Shown here: positions 7,055 through 15,840 of the stretch, in pieces | Position numbering within the stretch: position 1 is the first letter of the stretch | Layout of the letters: each line of letters begins with the position of its first letter | From: Streptomyces fulvoviolaceus | Lineage (GTDB): Bacteria > Actinomycetota > Actinomycetes > Streptomycetales > Streptomycetaceae | Reading direction: 5' to 3' | Assembly (NCBI RefSeq): GCF_000718165.1 | Contig: NZ_JOEY01000046.1 | Span: 62,001 to 126,000, forward strand | Length of the DNA: 64,000 nt | Notes under the pieces: model-generated | Told to the model about the DNA's origin: nothing | Databases searched by the model: none | What the model saw: the letters and a program-made list of their open reading frames with translations, nothing else | Position numbers and translations under genes: made by a program

Positions 7055-9862
7055 CTACGTACGGTGCCCCGCCGCCAGTCTGACGATGTCCACCCGCGAT
7101 CGGATCCCTAGCTTGCGGTAGACCCGGGTCAGGGTCGCCTCGACCGTCTTGACGCTGATGAACAGCCGCGCGGCTATCTCCCGGTTGGTGGCGCCCTCCA
7201 TGACGAGCGCGGCCACCTGACGCTCCATCGAGGCGAGGCCCTCGAGCGCGTCGAGCGTCGCGGCGGGGGTGACCACCGGTTCCGCCGGGCGCGCCACGGC
7301 CGCCGCCTCCACCTGCCGCAGCCAGGGCAGCGCCCGGCAGCGCCGGAACAGCCGCGCCGCCTCGTCGTACGACGTCGGACCGGGCCGGCGGGTACGCAGC
7401 TGGGCCGTCGCGAACGCGGCCCGCGCCTCCTCCAGGCCGTAGCCCAGCTTGGCGAGCCGGTCCTGCACCGACGTCAACTGCGCGAGCGCGGCGTCGTGTT
7501 CGCCGCGCGCCGCCCGCACCATCGCCTCGGCCCGGTCCAGTACGGCGAGCACACTCTCGCGGCCCAGGCGCAGTGCGTGTTCGCGGGTCACGTCGATGAC
7601 GTCCTGCGCCTCGCCGGTCTCGCCGACCAGGACGAGGGCCTCGGCCAGATCGCCCTGCCAACGGCCGCGCGCCGGGTCGTGGATGCCGAGACCGTGCTCC
7701 AGCTCCCGCACCCGGCGCAGCGAACGGACCGTCCCCTGCGCGTCCCCGGACACCAGCTGCGCGTACCCGAGGGCGGCCAGCGCGCGGGAGGTGTACATCT
7801 GGTCGCCGTTCTGCTCGGCGTGGTCCACGGCCTCCCGGGCCAGCTCCAGCGCCCGCTCCACGTTGCCGCCGGAGGCCTCCGAGAGGGAGGTGAGCACGGC
7901 CGAGGCCACCTCGCCGATCCCGGTGTCCCGGGCCAGCATCAGGCTCTCCCGGGCCAGGTCGAGCGCCCGGCCGCAGTGCCCGGAACGCAGCTCGGTCTCG
8001 GAGACCCCGCGCAGGAAGTGGACCTCGCTCTCGACCGACCCGCGCCGCCGCACCTCGCGCAGCAGGGCGGTGACCGTCGCCCGCGCCTCGGGCAGTTGGT
8101 CGCTCATGATCAGCCAGCGGAAGCGCGAGTAGCCGGCGCCGTTGTGATGGCAGGACACCCTCGGGTCCTGGGGCTCCTTCAGTGCGCGCTTGATGGTCGC
8201 GGGGGCGTCCGCGTGGCCCATCAGGGTCTCGATCTGGGCCTGGAAGGACAGCGACATGAGCTCGTTGTACCGGTCGCCGCCCCGGGCTGCGAGCTCCGCC
8301 GAGTACGCGGCCTCCCCGCGCGCCTCGTCGAAGTCGCCGTCCACGAGCAGGGCCCGCCAGGCCAGTTGGTAGTGGATCAGCGCGAGCAGCTTCGGGTCGT
8401 CGCCCGCGTCGGCCAGGGCCTGCGGGAAGACGGCGTCGACCTCCGTCATGGCGTGGCCGGCCGTGTCGATCACGATGATCCAGGCGCGCACCCGGTCCGC
8501 GGGCACGGTCGCCCGGGTGAGCACGTCGCGGGCGACGTCCCGGGCGAGGTCCAGCTCGCCGGCGGTGATCGCGTCCTCGGCGGCCTGCAACCGCCGTAGG
8601 TCCGGACACGGCACGCTCTCCGCCGGGGTGTGGCGGGCCGAGAGCAGTCCGAGGGAGGCGGCCATCGACGGCGCGCCCCGGTCCCGGGCGAGGGTCGCCG
8701 CCTCGGCGAGCCGCGCCGCCACCTCCGGGTCCGTGCCGACGGTCGCCAGGGCCAGGTGCCGGGCCCGCTCGATCGGATCGGAGGCGGCCGTGGACAGCGC
8801 GCGGTGCGCGGCCCGCCGTTCCTGTGCGGGCGCCTCCGCGTACAGCGCGGCCGAGATCAGCGGGTGCGCGAACCGTACGGCGGGACCCTCGGCCTCCGTC
8901 GCCAGCAGCCCGAGCGCGGCGGCCTGGGCCATCTCCGCCTCGGCGTTCTCGCGGCCGGCCGTGTGCAGCAGGGCCGGCGTGGGACGGGCGCCCGCGCTCG
9001 CCACGAGGAGGGTGTGGCGGGCCTCCTCCGACAGCATCCCGAGGCGGTTCAGGACCAGGGCCCGCAGCGAGGTGGGCACGGGCAGCGGCTCGCCCGGCCG
9101 GGGCGGGGTCGGGTTCTCGGCGAGCGCGCGGCCCAGTTCGAGCGCGAAGAGCGGGTTGCCGCCGCTGGTGCGGTGGATGTCCCGGACGGTGGAGCGCTGC
9201 AGGCCGGTGTAGCCGCGATGGTCGAGCAGCGCGGAGACCTGGGCGCGGGAGAGCGGGTTGAGGCGGACCGCGAGGCTGTCCGGCGGCAACGCGCGTAGAT
9301 GGCGGTCGTACTCAGGACCGTCGGTCCGGACCGCGCACAGCATCCGCACGGGGGTCTCGCCGAGCCGGCGGGCGGCGAAGCCGAGGAGCTCGGCGCTCGC
9401 CGGGTCCAGCCACTGCACGTCGTCCGCGACGACCAGGACGGGGCCCTCGGCGGCCAGGGCGCGCAGCGTCGACAGGACGGCCAGGCGCAGGGCGAGCCCG
9501 TCGCGCTGGAGGGTGGACTCGCCGCGGCCCGTGAGTGCCGACTCCAGGGCGGTGCGCTGGGCGGCGGGCAGCTTGTCGGACACCTCGTCCAGGACCAGAC
9601 CGAGGAGGTCGGCCAGGGCGAGGAAGGGGAGATGGGATTCGGACTCCGTGGCCGAGCAGCGCAGCACGGTCCGCGCCGCTTCGCCGCATTCCGTGGCCAG
9701 CGCGCGCAGGACGGTCGACTTTCCTATTCCGGCGGTGCCGTGGAGCAGCACGCTGCCACCACGATTGAGCTGGTCACGCGCCTGGCCGAACAGCTCCTCC
9801 CGGCCGATGACCAGGTCGGGGCGGCATCTGGCAGGCTCCTTGAAGTCCCGTGGCACGGTCAC
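7055..9862 (-). CDS. LAL-type LuxR-family ATP-binding transcriptional regulator
   Basis: This 935-residue protein has the three-part build of LAL (large ATP-binding LuxR) regulators. An N-terminal AAA-type ATPase has a Walker A motif at residues 42-50 (GTAGIGKST) and a Walker B segment at 142-153 (VLVVADDVQWLD). A long alpha-helical, TPR-like middle follows, and the C-terminal LuxR helix-turn-helix reads ATNREIAARLFISVKTVEAT, about residues 885-905. Members often act as pathway activators in Streptomyces, for example of maltose use or antibiotic clusters. No biosynthetic cluster is adjacent, so its target is unknown. The AT-richer gap at 9863-10004 probably holds its promoter. Confidence 0.93.
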   Translation of the reverse strand: MTVPRDFKEPARCRPDLVIGREELFGQARDQLNRGGSVLLHGTAGIGKSTVLRALATECGEAARTVLRCSATESESHLPFLALADLLGLVLDEVSDKLPAAQRTALESALTGRGESTLQRDGLALRLAVLSTLRALAAEGPVLVVADDVQWLDPASAELLGFAARRLGETPVRMLCAVRTDGPEYDRHLRALPPDSLAVRLNPLSRAQVSALLDHRGYTGLQRSTVRDIHRTSGGNPLFALELGRALAENPTPPRPGEPLPVPTSLRALVLNRLGMLSEEARHTLLVASAGARPTPALLHTAGRENAEAEMAQAAALGLLATEAEGPAVRFAHPLISAALYAEAPAQERRAAHRALSTAASDPIERARHLALATVGTDPEVAARLAEAATLARDRGAPSMAASLGLLSARHTPAESVPCPDLRRLQAAEDAITAGELDLARDVARDVLTRATVPADRVRAWIIVIDTAGHAMTEVDAVFPQALADAGDDPKLLALIHYQLAWRALLVDGDFDEARGEAAYSAELAARGGDRYNELMSLSFQAQIETLMGHADAPATIKRALKEPQDPRVSCHHNGAGYSRFRWLIMSDQLPEARATVTALLREVRRRGSVESEVHFLRGVSETELRSGHCGRALDLARESLMLARDTGIGEVASAVLTSLSEASGGNVERALELAREAVDHAEQNGDQMYTSRALAALGYAQLVSGDAQGTVRSLRRVRELEHGLGIHDPARGRWQGDLAEALVLVGETGEAQDVIDVTREHALRLGRESVLAVLDRAEAMVRAARGEHDAALAQLTSVQDRLAKLGYGLEEARAAFATAQLRTRRPGPTSYDEAARLFRRCRALPWLRQVEAAAVARPAEPVVTPAATLDALEGLASMERQVAALVMEGATNREIAARLFISVKTVEATLTRVYRKLGIRSRVDIVRLAAGHRT

Positions 9863-10004
9863 CGCTCCCCTCCGTGTGTCGTGTCCTGGCCAATATTAGG
9901 CAAGGGTCTTTGAAATTCGGAGGGAAGCGGTCGTGAGGGAAATAACAACATTGCGGCATAGGGAAATTCAGAGCGTCGACGCATGAATGAGATGCGAACG
10001 GATG

Positions 10005-10844
10005 TTACGGAAGCAGCCCTGCCCTGCGGGCGGCGACAACGGCCTCGCCACGGGTCCGGGCCCCGAGTTTCCGCATGGCCGACCGCAGGTAACCCTTGAC
10101 CGTCTCGGCGGTCACACCGAGCCGCCGAGCCGCGCCGGCGTTGGTCGCCCCGGCCGCCACGCACGCCAGTACGTCCAGCTCACGGGGTGCCAGACCGACG
10201 TCGTCCCTGGGCGCGGTCGGCGCGGTCGGTGAGGTCAACAGCTCGCAGGCATCGAGGAGTTCGGCCCGTACGGCGGGGTCGCTGATCCGCGGCGCCAACG
10301 CCCGCAGCGCCGCATGCGCCTCCCGCACCTGCTCCCACGCGGAGCCGGCGTCGCCGCTCGGCTCGGCCCGCGCGGCGACCAGCAGGTCCCGTACCTCGTC
10401 GCCGACGACCAGCGCCTGCTCCACGTCCCGTGCCGCCTCCACCGCCGCGGTCAGCGTGCGGTCGCCCAGCGGGCGGGCGTCGCGCAGAGCGCCGTACAGC
10501 ACGCCCCGCACCCGCCGCCGTACGACCACCGGCACCGCCAGCACCGAGCGCAGGCCTTCGGCGGAGACCGCGGAGTCGTACTCGTGGCTGATCCGCCGGG
10601 AGGAGGAGTAGTCCGTCACGGCGCAGGGGCGGGCGAGGGCCACCGCCTTGCCGCCGAGGCCGTTGCCGGAGGTCACCGCGAGCGCGCTGAGCGCCGAGGT
10701 GGCCGTGCCGTTCAGCTCGCTGATCCGTATCTGCGGCCGCCCGGACTCCACCAGGCCGCCGAAGGCGATCGGAAGCCCCGTCGTCCGCCGCAGCCGCACC
10801 AGCGCACGCCGGATCTCCACCGCACCGGCCGCGTCCACTGCCAC
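10005..10844 (-). CDS. GAF-LuxR transcriptional regulator
   Basis: The 279-residue protein has a GAF-like sensor over about residues 15-150 (LPIAFGGLVESGRPQI near the start, LRSVLAVPVVVRRRVRGVLYG in the middle) and a C-terminal LuxR-type helix-turn-helix (LAPRELDVLACVAAGATNAG, then RRLGVTAETVKGYLRSAM). It is divergent from a two-gene acyl-CoA synthetase operon. In actinomycetes this GAF-LuxR type commonly sits beside such synthetases, so it probably regulates them in response to an acid or acyl-CoA; that is inference. A perfect 16-bp palindrome in the shared 115-bp gap is a candidate operator. Confidence 0.88.
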   Translation of the reverse strand: MAVDAAGAVEIRRALVRLRRTTGLPIAFGGLVESGRPQIRISELNGTATSALSALAVTSGNGLGGKAVALARPCAVTDYSSSRRISHEYDSAVSAEGLRSVLAVPVVVRRRVRGVLYGALRDARPLGDRTLTAAVEAARDVEQALVVGDEVRDLLVAARAEPSGDAGSAWEQVREAHAALRALAPRISDPAVRAELLDACELLTSPTAPTAPRDDVGLAPRELDVLACVAAGATNAGAARRLGVTAETVKGYLRSAMRKLGARTRGEAVVAARRAGLLP

Positions 10845-10870
10845 GTGCTTGTCCCTTCACCGCGGCACAC

Positions 10871-10886
10871 ACCCCCGTTCGGGGGT
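10871..10886. promoter_or_regulatory. Perfect 16-bp palindrome, candidate operator
   Basis: The sequence ACCCCCGTTCGGGGGT is two 7-bp arms around TT. It lies 27 bp upstream of the GAF-LuxR start and 74 bp upstream of the acyl-CoA synthetase start, in the only divergent promoter region of the locus. It could be the regulator's site or a short hairpin in a leader. Confidence 0.45.
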
Positions 10887-10959
10887 AGTGAGACCTGCAT
10901 CACGGACTACACGATGGCAGAGAGCCGCCCGGCAACGCTGCCGGTATCGAGGAGGACAG

Positions 10960-12624
10960 ATGACGACGGAGGACTTCCGCGGGGCGCGGGACTTCCTGCT
11001 GGAGCACCGCGAGGACTACGCCGCGGCCTACGAGGGCTTCGCCTGGCCCCGCCCGCAGCACTTCAACTGGGCGCTCGACTGGTTCGACGTGATCGCGGAG
11101 GGCAACGACCGGACGGCCCTGCACATCGTCGAGGAGGACGGCAGCGAGGTCCTGTTGTCCTTCGCCGAGATGACCGAGCGGTCGAACCGGGTCGCCAACC
11201 TGCTGCGCGAGCGCGGGGTCGGCGCCGAGGACCGCATCCTCGTCATGCTCGGCAACCAGGTCGAGCTGTGGGAGACGGCCCTCGCGGCCATGAAGCTACG
11301 GGCCGTCGTCATCCCGGCGACCCCGCTGCTCGGTCCCGCCGACCTGCGCGACCGCGTCGAGCGCGGGCGGGTGCGGCACGTCCTCGTCCGGGCCGAGGAC
11401 ACCGGCAAGTTCGACGACGTGCCCGGCGACTACACGCGCACCGCCGTCGGCGGCGTGCCCGAGGGCTGGCAGCCGTACGAGGACGCGTACGCCGCCTCCG
11501 CCGAGTTCCTGCCGGACGGCCCGACCCTGGCCGACGACCCGCTGATGCTGTACTTCACCTCCGGCACGACGGCCCGCCCCAAGCTGGTCGAGCACACCCA
11601 GACCTCGTACCCGATCGGGCACCTGGCCACCATGTACTGGATCGGCCTGATCCCCGGCGACGTGCACCTGAACATCTCCTCGCCCGGCTGGGCCAAGCAC
11701 GCCTGGTCCAACCTGTTCGCGCCGTGGAACGCGGAGGCGACCGTCTTCATCCACAACTACGCACGCTTCGACGCGGGCCGTCTGATGGCGGAGATGGACC
11801 GCGCGGGGGTGACCACGTTCTGCGCCCCGCCGACCGTCTGGCGCATGCTCATCCAGGCCGATCTGACCCAGCTGAACACCCCACCCCGTGAAGTGGTCGC
11901 GGCCGGGGAGCCCCTGAACCCCGAGGTCATCGAGCAGGTGCGGCGGGCCTGGGGCGTGACCATCCGGGACGGCTTCGGGCAGACGGAGACGGCCGTGCAG
12001 GTCTCCAACAGTCCTGGGCAGGTGTTGAAGACCGGCTCGATGGGGCGGCCGAGCCCCGGCTACCGGGTGGAGCTGCTGGATCCGGTGACGGGAGCCCCGG
12101 GCGCGCAGGAGGGCGAGATCGCACTGGACCTGTCGGCTCAGCCCGTCGGCCTGATGACCGGCTACCACGGCGACGCGGACCGTACGACGGAGGCGATGGC
12201 CGGGGGTTACTACCGGACCGGGGACGTCGCGTCGCGGGACGAGGACGGATACCTGACGTACATCGGGCGCAGTGACGACGTCTTCAAGGCCTCCGACTAC
12301 AAGATCTCCCCGTTCGAGCTGGAGAGCGCGCTGCTGGAGCACGAGGCGGTGGCCGAGGCGGCCGTCGTGCCTGCCCCGGACGAGGTGCGGCTCGCCGTCC
12401 CGAAGGCGTACGTGGTGCTCGCGGAGGGCTGGGAGCCCGGCCCCGACACGGCCAAGGTGCTGTTCGAGCACTCCCGCGAGGTCCTCGCGCCGTACAAGCG
12501 CATCCGCCGCCTGGAGTTCGCCGACCTGCCCAAGACCGTCTCCGGCAAGATCCGCCGGATCGAGCTGCGCGAGGCGACGGCGGCGGGGTCGGCGGGGGAG
12601 TACCGCGAGGAGGACTTCCGGTGA
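10960..12624 (+). CDS. AMP-forming acyl-CoA synthetase (medium-chain/aryl type)
   Basis: A 554-residue ANL-superfamily ligase. The phosphate-binding loop [16 protein letters not shown] lies at about residues 197-212, the aromatic-acid-type motif GFGQTE at about 340, the hinge region [20 protein letters not shown] at about 415-435, and the catalytic lysine in TVSGKIRR near 530. The enzyme activates a carboxylate as acyl-AMP and transfers it to CoA. The [12 protein letters not shown] segment resembles medium-chain and benzoate ligases, so the substrate may be medium-chain or aromatic. I chose ATG 10960 because GAGGAGGA lies 4-11 bp upstream and the family starts there. The stop overlaps the next start (GTGA), indicating translational coupling. 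Confidence 0.9.
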   Translation: MTTEDFRGARDFLLEHREDYAAAYEGFAWPRPQHFNWALDWFDVIAEGNDRTALHIVEEDGSEVLLSFAEMTERSNRVANLLRERGVGAEDRILVMLGNQVELWETALAAMKLRAVVIPATPLLGPADLRDRVERGRVRHVLVRAEDTGKFDDVPGDYTRTAVGGVPEGWQPYEDAYAASAEFLPDGPTLADDPLMLYFTSGTTARPKLVEHTQTSYPIGHLATMYWIGLIPGDVHLNISSPGWAKHAWSNLFAPWNAEATVFIHNYARFDAGRLMAEMDRAGVTTFCAPPTVWRMLIQADLTQLNTPPREVVAAGEPLNPEVIEQVRRAWGVTIRDGFGQTETAVQVSNSPGQVLKTGSMGRPSPGYRVELLDPVTGAPGAQEGEIALDLSAQPVGLMTGYHGDADRTTEAMAGGYYRTGDVASRDEDGYLTYIGRSDDVFKASDYKISPFELESALLEHEAVAEAAVVPAPDEVRLAVPKAYVVLAEGWEPGPDTAKVLFEHSREVLAPYKRIRRLEFADLPKTVSGKIRRIELREATAAGSAGEYREEDFR

Positions 12625-14213
12625 CCTCGTACACCCATGGCACCAGCGGGACCGCACTCCTCGGCGACACGATCGGCGCCAACCTGGACCGGGCGGTGGC
12701 CACCTGGCCGGACCGCGAGGCGCTCGTCGACGTGCCGTCCGGGCGGCGCTGGACGTACGCCCAATTCGGCGCGGACGTCGATCAGTTGGCTTCCGCCCTG
12801 CTCACCGCCGGGGTCGTGAAGGGCGACCGGGTGGGGATCTGGGCGGTCAACTGTCCCGAGTGGGTGCTCGTCCAGTACGCCACCGCCCGCATCGGCGCGA
12901 TCATGGTCAACATCAACCCGGCCTATCGCACCCACGAGGTCGAGTACGTCCTCAGACAGGCCGGAATCTCGCTGCTGTTCGCCTCGCTGAGCCACAAGAC
13001 GAGCGACTACCGGGCGATGGTGGACCAAGTGCGGGGTAAGTGCCCGCAGTTGAGGGAGGTCGTCTACATCGGCGACCCGAGCTGGGACGCGCTGATCGCG
13101 CGAGGGGCGCCCGCCGATTTCGAGGACCTGTCCTGCGACGACCCGATCAACATCCAGTACACCTCGGGCACGACGGGCTTTCCCAAGGGGGCCACCCTCT
13201 CCCACCACAACATTCTCAACAACGGTTACTTCGTGGGCGAGTTGATCGCCTACAGCGAGCAGGACCGGGTGTGCATCCCGGTGCCCTTCTACCACTGCTT
13301 CGGCATGGTCATGGGCAACCTGGCGGCCACCTCGCACGGCGCGTGCATCGTCATCCCGGCCCCCTCCTTCGACCCCGTGGCGACCCTGCGCGCGGTCCAG
13401 GAAGAACGCTGCACCTCGCTCTACGGCGTCCCGACCATGTTCATCGCGGAGCTGAACCTGCCCGACTTCGCGACGTACGACCTCTCCTCCCTGCGCACCG
13501 GCATCATGGCGGGCTCGCCCTGCCCGGTGGAGGTGATGAAGCGGGTCGTCGCCGAGATGCACATGGCGGAGGTCTCCATCTGCTACGGCATGACCGAGAC
13601 GTCGCCGGTGTCCCTGCAGACGCGGATGGACGACGACCTGGAACACCGCACCGGCACGGTCGGCCGCGTCCTGCCGCACGTCGAGGTGAAGGTCGTCGAC
13701 CCGGCGACCGGCGTCACCCAACCGCGCGGCAGAGCAGGCGAGTTGTGCACCCGCGGCTACAGCGTGATGCTCGGCTACTGGAACGAGCCCGAGAAGACCG
13801 CCGAGGCCGTCGACCCCGGCCGCTGGATGCACACCGGCGACCTCGCGACGATGCGCGAGGACGGGTACGTCGAGATCGTCGGCCGCATCAAGGACATGAT
13901 CATCCGGGGCGGGGAGAACATCTACCCGCGCGAGATCGAGGAGTTCCTCTACGCCCACCCGAAGATCGCGGACGTCCAGGTCGTCGGCGTACCCCATGAG
14001 CGCTACGGCGAGGAGGTCCTCGCCTGCGTCATCCCGCGAGACCCGGCCGACCCACCGACACTGGAGGAGCTGCGCGCCTTCTGTGAGGGGCGGTTGGCCC
14101 ACTACAAGGTCCCGAGCGGGCTGCGGATCCTGGAGTCCTTCCCGATGACGGTGTCGGGGAAGGTGCGGAAGATCGAGCTGAGGGAGACGTACGGCGAGCA
14201 CAGCGCCCCGTAA
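12621..14213 (+). CDS. Fatty-acyl-CoA synthetase (FadD-like AMP-binding protein)
   Basis: This second ANL-superfamily ligase has 530 residues. It shows [18 protein letters not shown] at about residues 179-196, CYGMTETSP near 325, the A8 loop [18 protein letters not shown] with [19 protein letters not shown] at about 405-443, and the lysine in TVSGKVRK near 513. It closely resembles actinobacterial FadD35-type and short/medium-chain ligases. Its GTG start overlaps the stop of the preceding synthetase gene, so the two ligases are made from one mRNA and probably act on related acids. No beta-oxidation dehydrogenase is linked. Transcription ends in a GC-rich repeat region at 14204-14284. Confidence 0.92.
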   Translation: MTSYTHGTSGTALLGDTIGANLDRAVATWPDREALVDVPSGRRWTYAQFGADVDQLASALLTAGVVKGDRVGIWAVNCPEWVLVQYATARIGAIMVNINPAYRTHEVEYVLRQAGISLLFASLSHKTSDYRAMVDQVRGKCPQLREVVYIGDPSWDALIARGAPADFEDLSCDDPINIQYTSGTTGFPKGATLSHHNILNNGYFVGELIAYSEQDRVCIPVPFYHCFGMVMGNLAATSHGACIVIPAPSFDPVATLRAVQEERCTSLYGVPTMFIAELNLPDFATYDLSSLRTGIMAGSPCPVEVMKRVVAEMHMAEVSICYGMTETSPVSLQTRMDDDLEHRTGTVGRVLPHVEVKVVDPATGVTQPRGRAGELCTRGYSVMLGYWNEPEKTAEAVDPGRWMHTGDLATMREDGYVEIVGRIKDMIIRGGENIYPREIEEFLYAHPKIADVQVVGVPHERYGEEVLACVIPRDPADPPTLEELRAFCEGRLAHYKVPSGLRILESFPMTVSGKVRKIELRETYGEHSAP

Positions 14214-14249
14214 GGGGCGCGGGGCTGTATCGATAGGCGGTCCGGCAAC

Positions 14250-14284
14250 GCCCCAAAGGGGCGCGGGGAACTGCGCGACCAGCC
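14250..14284 (+). repeat. Dispersed intergenic repeat, copy 1
   Basis: A short hairpin (GCCCC-AAA-GGGGC, 14250-14262) runs into a 27-bp element at 14258-14284 beginning GGGGCGCGGGGAACTGCGC and ending CGACCAGCC. The same 27 bp recur exactly at 63018-63044. Just upstream, 14204-14219 holds another hairpin (CGCCCC...GGGGCG) followed by a related GGGGCGCGGGGCTG start. Both copies sit right after a stop codon, in terminator position. Confidence 0.8.
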
Positions 14285-14325
14285 ACGACGGCGCCGCAGC
14301 CAAACGGCGACCCTCCCAGCGGAGC

Positions 14326-14829
14326 TCAGTCCCGGCGCATACAGACCCGGGGCCACGCGTCGAGGCCGAGCTCCGCCTCATGGGCGCGGATCTTCCGCAG
14401 CCCCGGGGTGAGTTCGGCGTCGTCCAGCACGCGGAAGCCGATGCGTGCGTAGTACGGCGCGTTCCACGGGACCTCGGCGAAGGTGGTCAGGGTGAGCCCG
14501 GCCAGGCCCTCCTCGCGGGCGCGGTCGGCGGCGTACGCGAGGAGGGTCCGCCCGATGGCGCGGCGGGCGACGTCGGGGTGGACCGAGATCTGCTCGATGT
14601 GCAGGGCGCCGTCGACGGGCTCGCAGATCAGGTAGGCGACCGGCCGGTTCCGTTCGTCGGCCGCGACCCACGCGCGGCCCTCCCGGCGGTAGCGGTCCAG
14701 GACCTCCACGGCAGGCGGGTCGTTCTCGGCGATCCAGCCCATGCCGAGATCGTGGAAGGGGGCACCGGCGGCGAGCTCGATGTCCTGGAGGGCCGGGAGC
14801 TCGTCGGCCGTGGCGTGACGGATGCGCAT
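14326..14829 (-). CDS. GNAT-family N-acetyltransferase
   Basis: A 167-residue GNAT protein. The acetyl-CoA-binding region is visible as HIEQISVHPDVARRAIGRTL with YAADRAREEGLAGLTL, followed by the C-terminal VPWNAPYYARIGFRVLD block. The conserved Q/RxxGxG/A loop appears as VARRAIGRT, with arginine in place of the first glycine context. The substrate is not predictable. I place the start at ATG 14829 (MRIRHATADELP); a second in-frame ATG 75 bp upstream arises from a tandem duplication and would add 25 unlikely residues. Confidence 0.88.
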   Translation of the reverse strand: MRIRHATADELPALQDIELAAGAPFHDLGMGWIAENDPPAVEVLDRYRREGRAWVAADERNRPVAYLICEPVDGALHIEQISVHPDVARRAIGRTLLAYAADRAREEGLAGLTLTTFAEVPWNAPYYARIGFRVLDDAELTPGLRKIRAHEAELGLDAWPRVCMRRD

Positions 14830-14975
14830 GCGCGGAGTCTGCGGCACTGTCGGTACCCGCGGCGAGCGGATTAGCCGGCGCCTGTGCCGTCCAGCTATGC
14901 GCATCCGCCGAGTCTCCGGTACCGGGGCGGCACCCGCCGCGAGCGGATTACGCGGCCCCCGTGCCGTCCAACTCG
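14822..14975 (-). repeat. Tandem duplication of a gene-end/gene-start junction
   Basis: Two copies of about 75 bp lie head to tail, one from about 14822 to 14896 and one from about 14897 to 14973. Both begin ATGCGCAT and share CGAGCGGATTA and GTGCCGTCCA. Read on the minus strand, each copy carries the end of the zinc-ribbon gene (LDGTGA, then TAA), the intergenic spacer, and the ATG of the acetyltransferase. Only the outer copies are used, and the inner fused copy creates a false upstream start. Confidence 0.85.
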
Positions 14976-15658
14976 TCGGCGAGGGTGTTGACCGGCTGCG
15001 GGGTGCCCGTGAGGTCGAGGACGAACAGCGGGACGCCCAGCGAGTCGGCCCGCGCGCGGGCGTCGGGCGCGTACCCGGCGAGGGAGAAGTAGACGCAGTC
15101 GGCGGACTCCGTCATGGCGGTCAGCCACAGACACTCCACGTCCCGCAGCGACGCCGGGCGCACGGTCGGGTCCACCTGGGCCAGCAGCCCACGTGCGGCG
15201 AGCCCGATCCCGGCCGGGGGCCGCTGGTCCGCCCGGCGGATGTCCTGGAAGCCGAGCCAGCGCAGATACAGGGCGGCCACGGTGACGGCGTCGCGGGCGG
15301 TGCGGATGGTGATCGGCTGGAAGGCCCGGCGTGGGGGAGTGGTGGTCCGCCCGGCCGTGCCGACGACCGGCTCCGCCTCCTGGGGGGACTCCCCGTCCTC
15401 CCCGGCCACCGGAATCCACAGCACCGTCCCGCAGGCGCAGCCCAGCTCCGGCCGGGGCCACTCGTCCCGACGGCCGCAGACGGAGCAGCGCACGGCGACC
15501 CAGGCCTCGTCCCACACCCGGTGGGCGATAGCCGTCGGCGCGCCGTGCGGGTCGAGGGGTGGCGAGACCGGGGCACCGCACACGCACGGATACGACGGTG
15601 CCGCGTAGAGGTGCTCGCGCCGGCAGGCCGGGCAGCGCAGCGACACGCTCTCGGACAT
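14948..15658 (-). CDS. Zinc-ribbon protein with a restriction-endonuclease-like C-terminal domain
   Basis: The 236-residue protein opens with four cysteine pairs: CPAC and CVC, then CSVC and CAC, typical of two zinc ribbons in residues 1-85. After a low-complexity linker, the C-terminal part (TARDAVTVAALYLRWLGFQD, then GIGLAARGLLAQVD, ECLWLTA, VYFSLAGYAPDARARAD and LFVLDLTG) looks like an Mrr-type nuclease-fold domain in which a secreted or imported fragment is not evident. The Mrr catalytic D...QxK pattern is degenerate (QVD instead of QxK), so activity is doubtful. The start ATG 15658 has GGAGGACG upstream. Its job is unknown, and the assignment of the C-terminal fold is my inference. Confidence 0.6.
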   Translation of the reverse strand: MSESVSLRCPACRREHLYAAPSYPCVCGAPVSPPLDPHGAPTAIAHRVWDEAWVAVRCSVCGRRDEWPRPELGCACGTVLWIPVAGEDGESPQEAEPVVGTAGRTTTPPRRAFQPITIRTARDAVTVAALYLRWLGFQDIRRADQRPPAGIGLAARGLLAQVDPTVRPASLRDVECLWLTAMTESADCVYFSLAGYAPDARARADSLGVPLFVLDLTGTPQPVNTLADELDGTGAA

Positions 15659-15715
15659 GGCCACATCGTCCTCCAGGAAGCCCCCGCTTGTCCTTGTCTT
15701 GACGGCCTTGGCCCC

Positions 15716-15744
15716 TTGACGGCCCTGGCCCACCCACTTACATT
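15716..15744 (+). promoter_or_regulatory. Candidate gcl promoter
   Basis: TTGACG (15716-15721) and TACATT (15739-15744) are separated by exactly 17 bp, a good sigma-70-type (HrdB) promoter. The predicted start of transcription falls at about 15751, inside the first of two tandem operators, about 90 bp before the gcl start codon. Confidence 0.6.
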
Positions 15745-15746
15745 GC

Positions 15747-15782
15747 TTCCAGATAGTAGAAAACATTTTCCGCAATACGGAA
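15747..15782. promoter_or_regulatory. Tandem IclR-type operators upstream of gcl
   Basis: A perfect palindrome TTCCGCAATACGGAA (15768-15782) is preceded by a weaker copy TTCCAGATAGTAGAA (15747-15761), with centres 21 bp apart, two helical turns. The strong site is the exact reverse complement of the site upstream of the hydroxypyruvate isomerase gene. The position downstream of the -10 box fits repression. The IclR protein encoded at 47465-48262 is the likely binder. Confidence 0.75.
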
Positions 15783-15840
15783 GTGCTCGCCGCGGGGCGC
15801 GACGGGAGTACGCATCCGAAAGCCGAAGCAGGAGTACTCG

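Noticed and set aside
14830..14904. Longer acetyltransferase start at 14904
   Set aside because: The extra 25 codons come from a duplicated copy of a gene end and spacer, and the family begins at MRIRHATADE.
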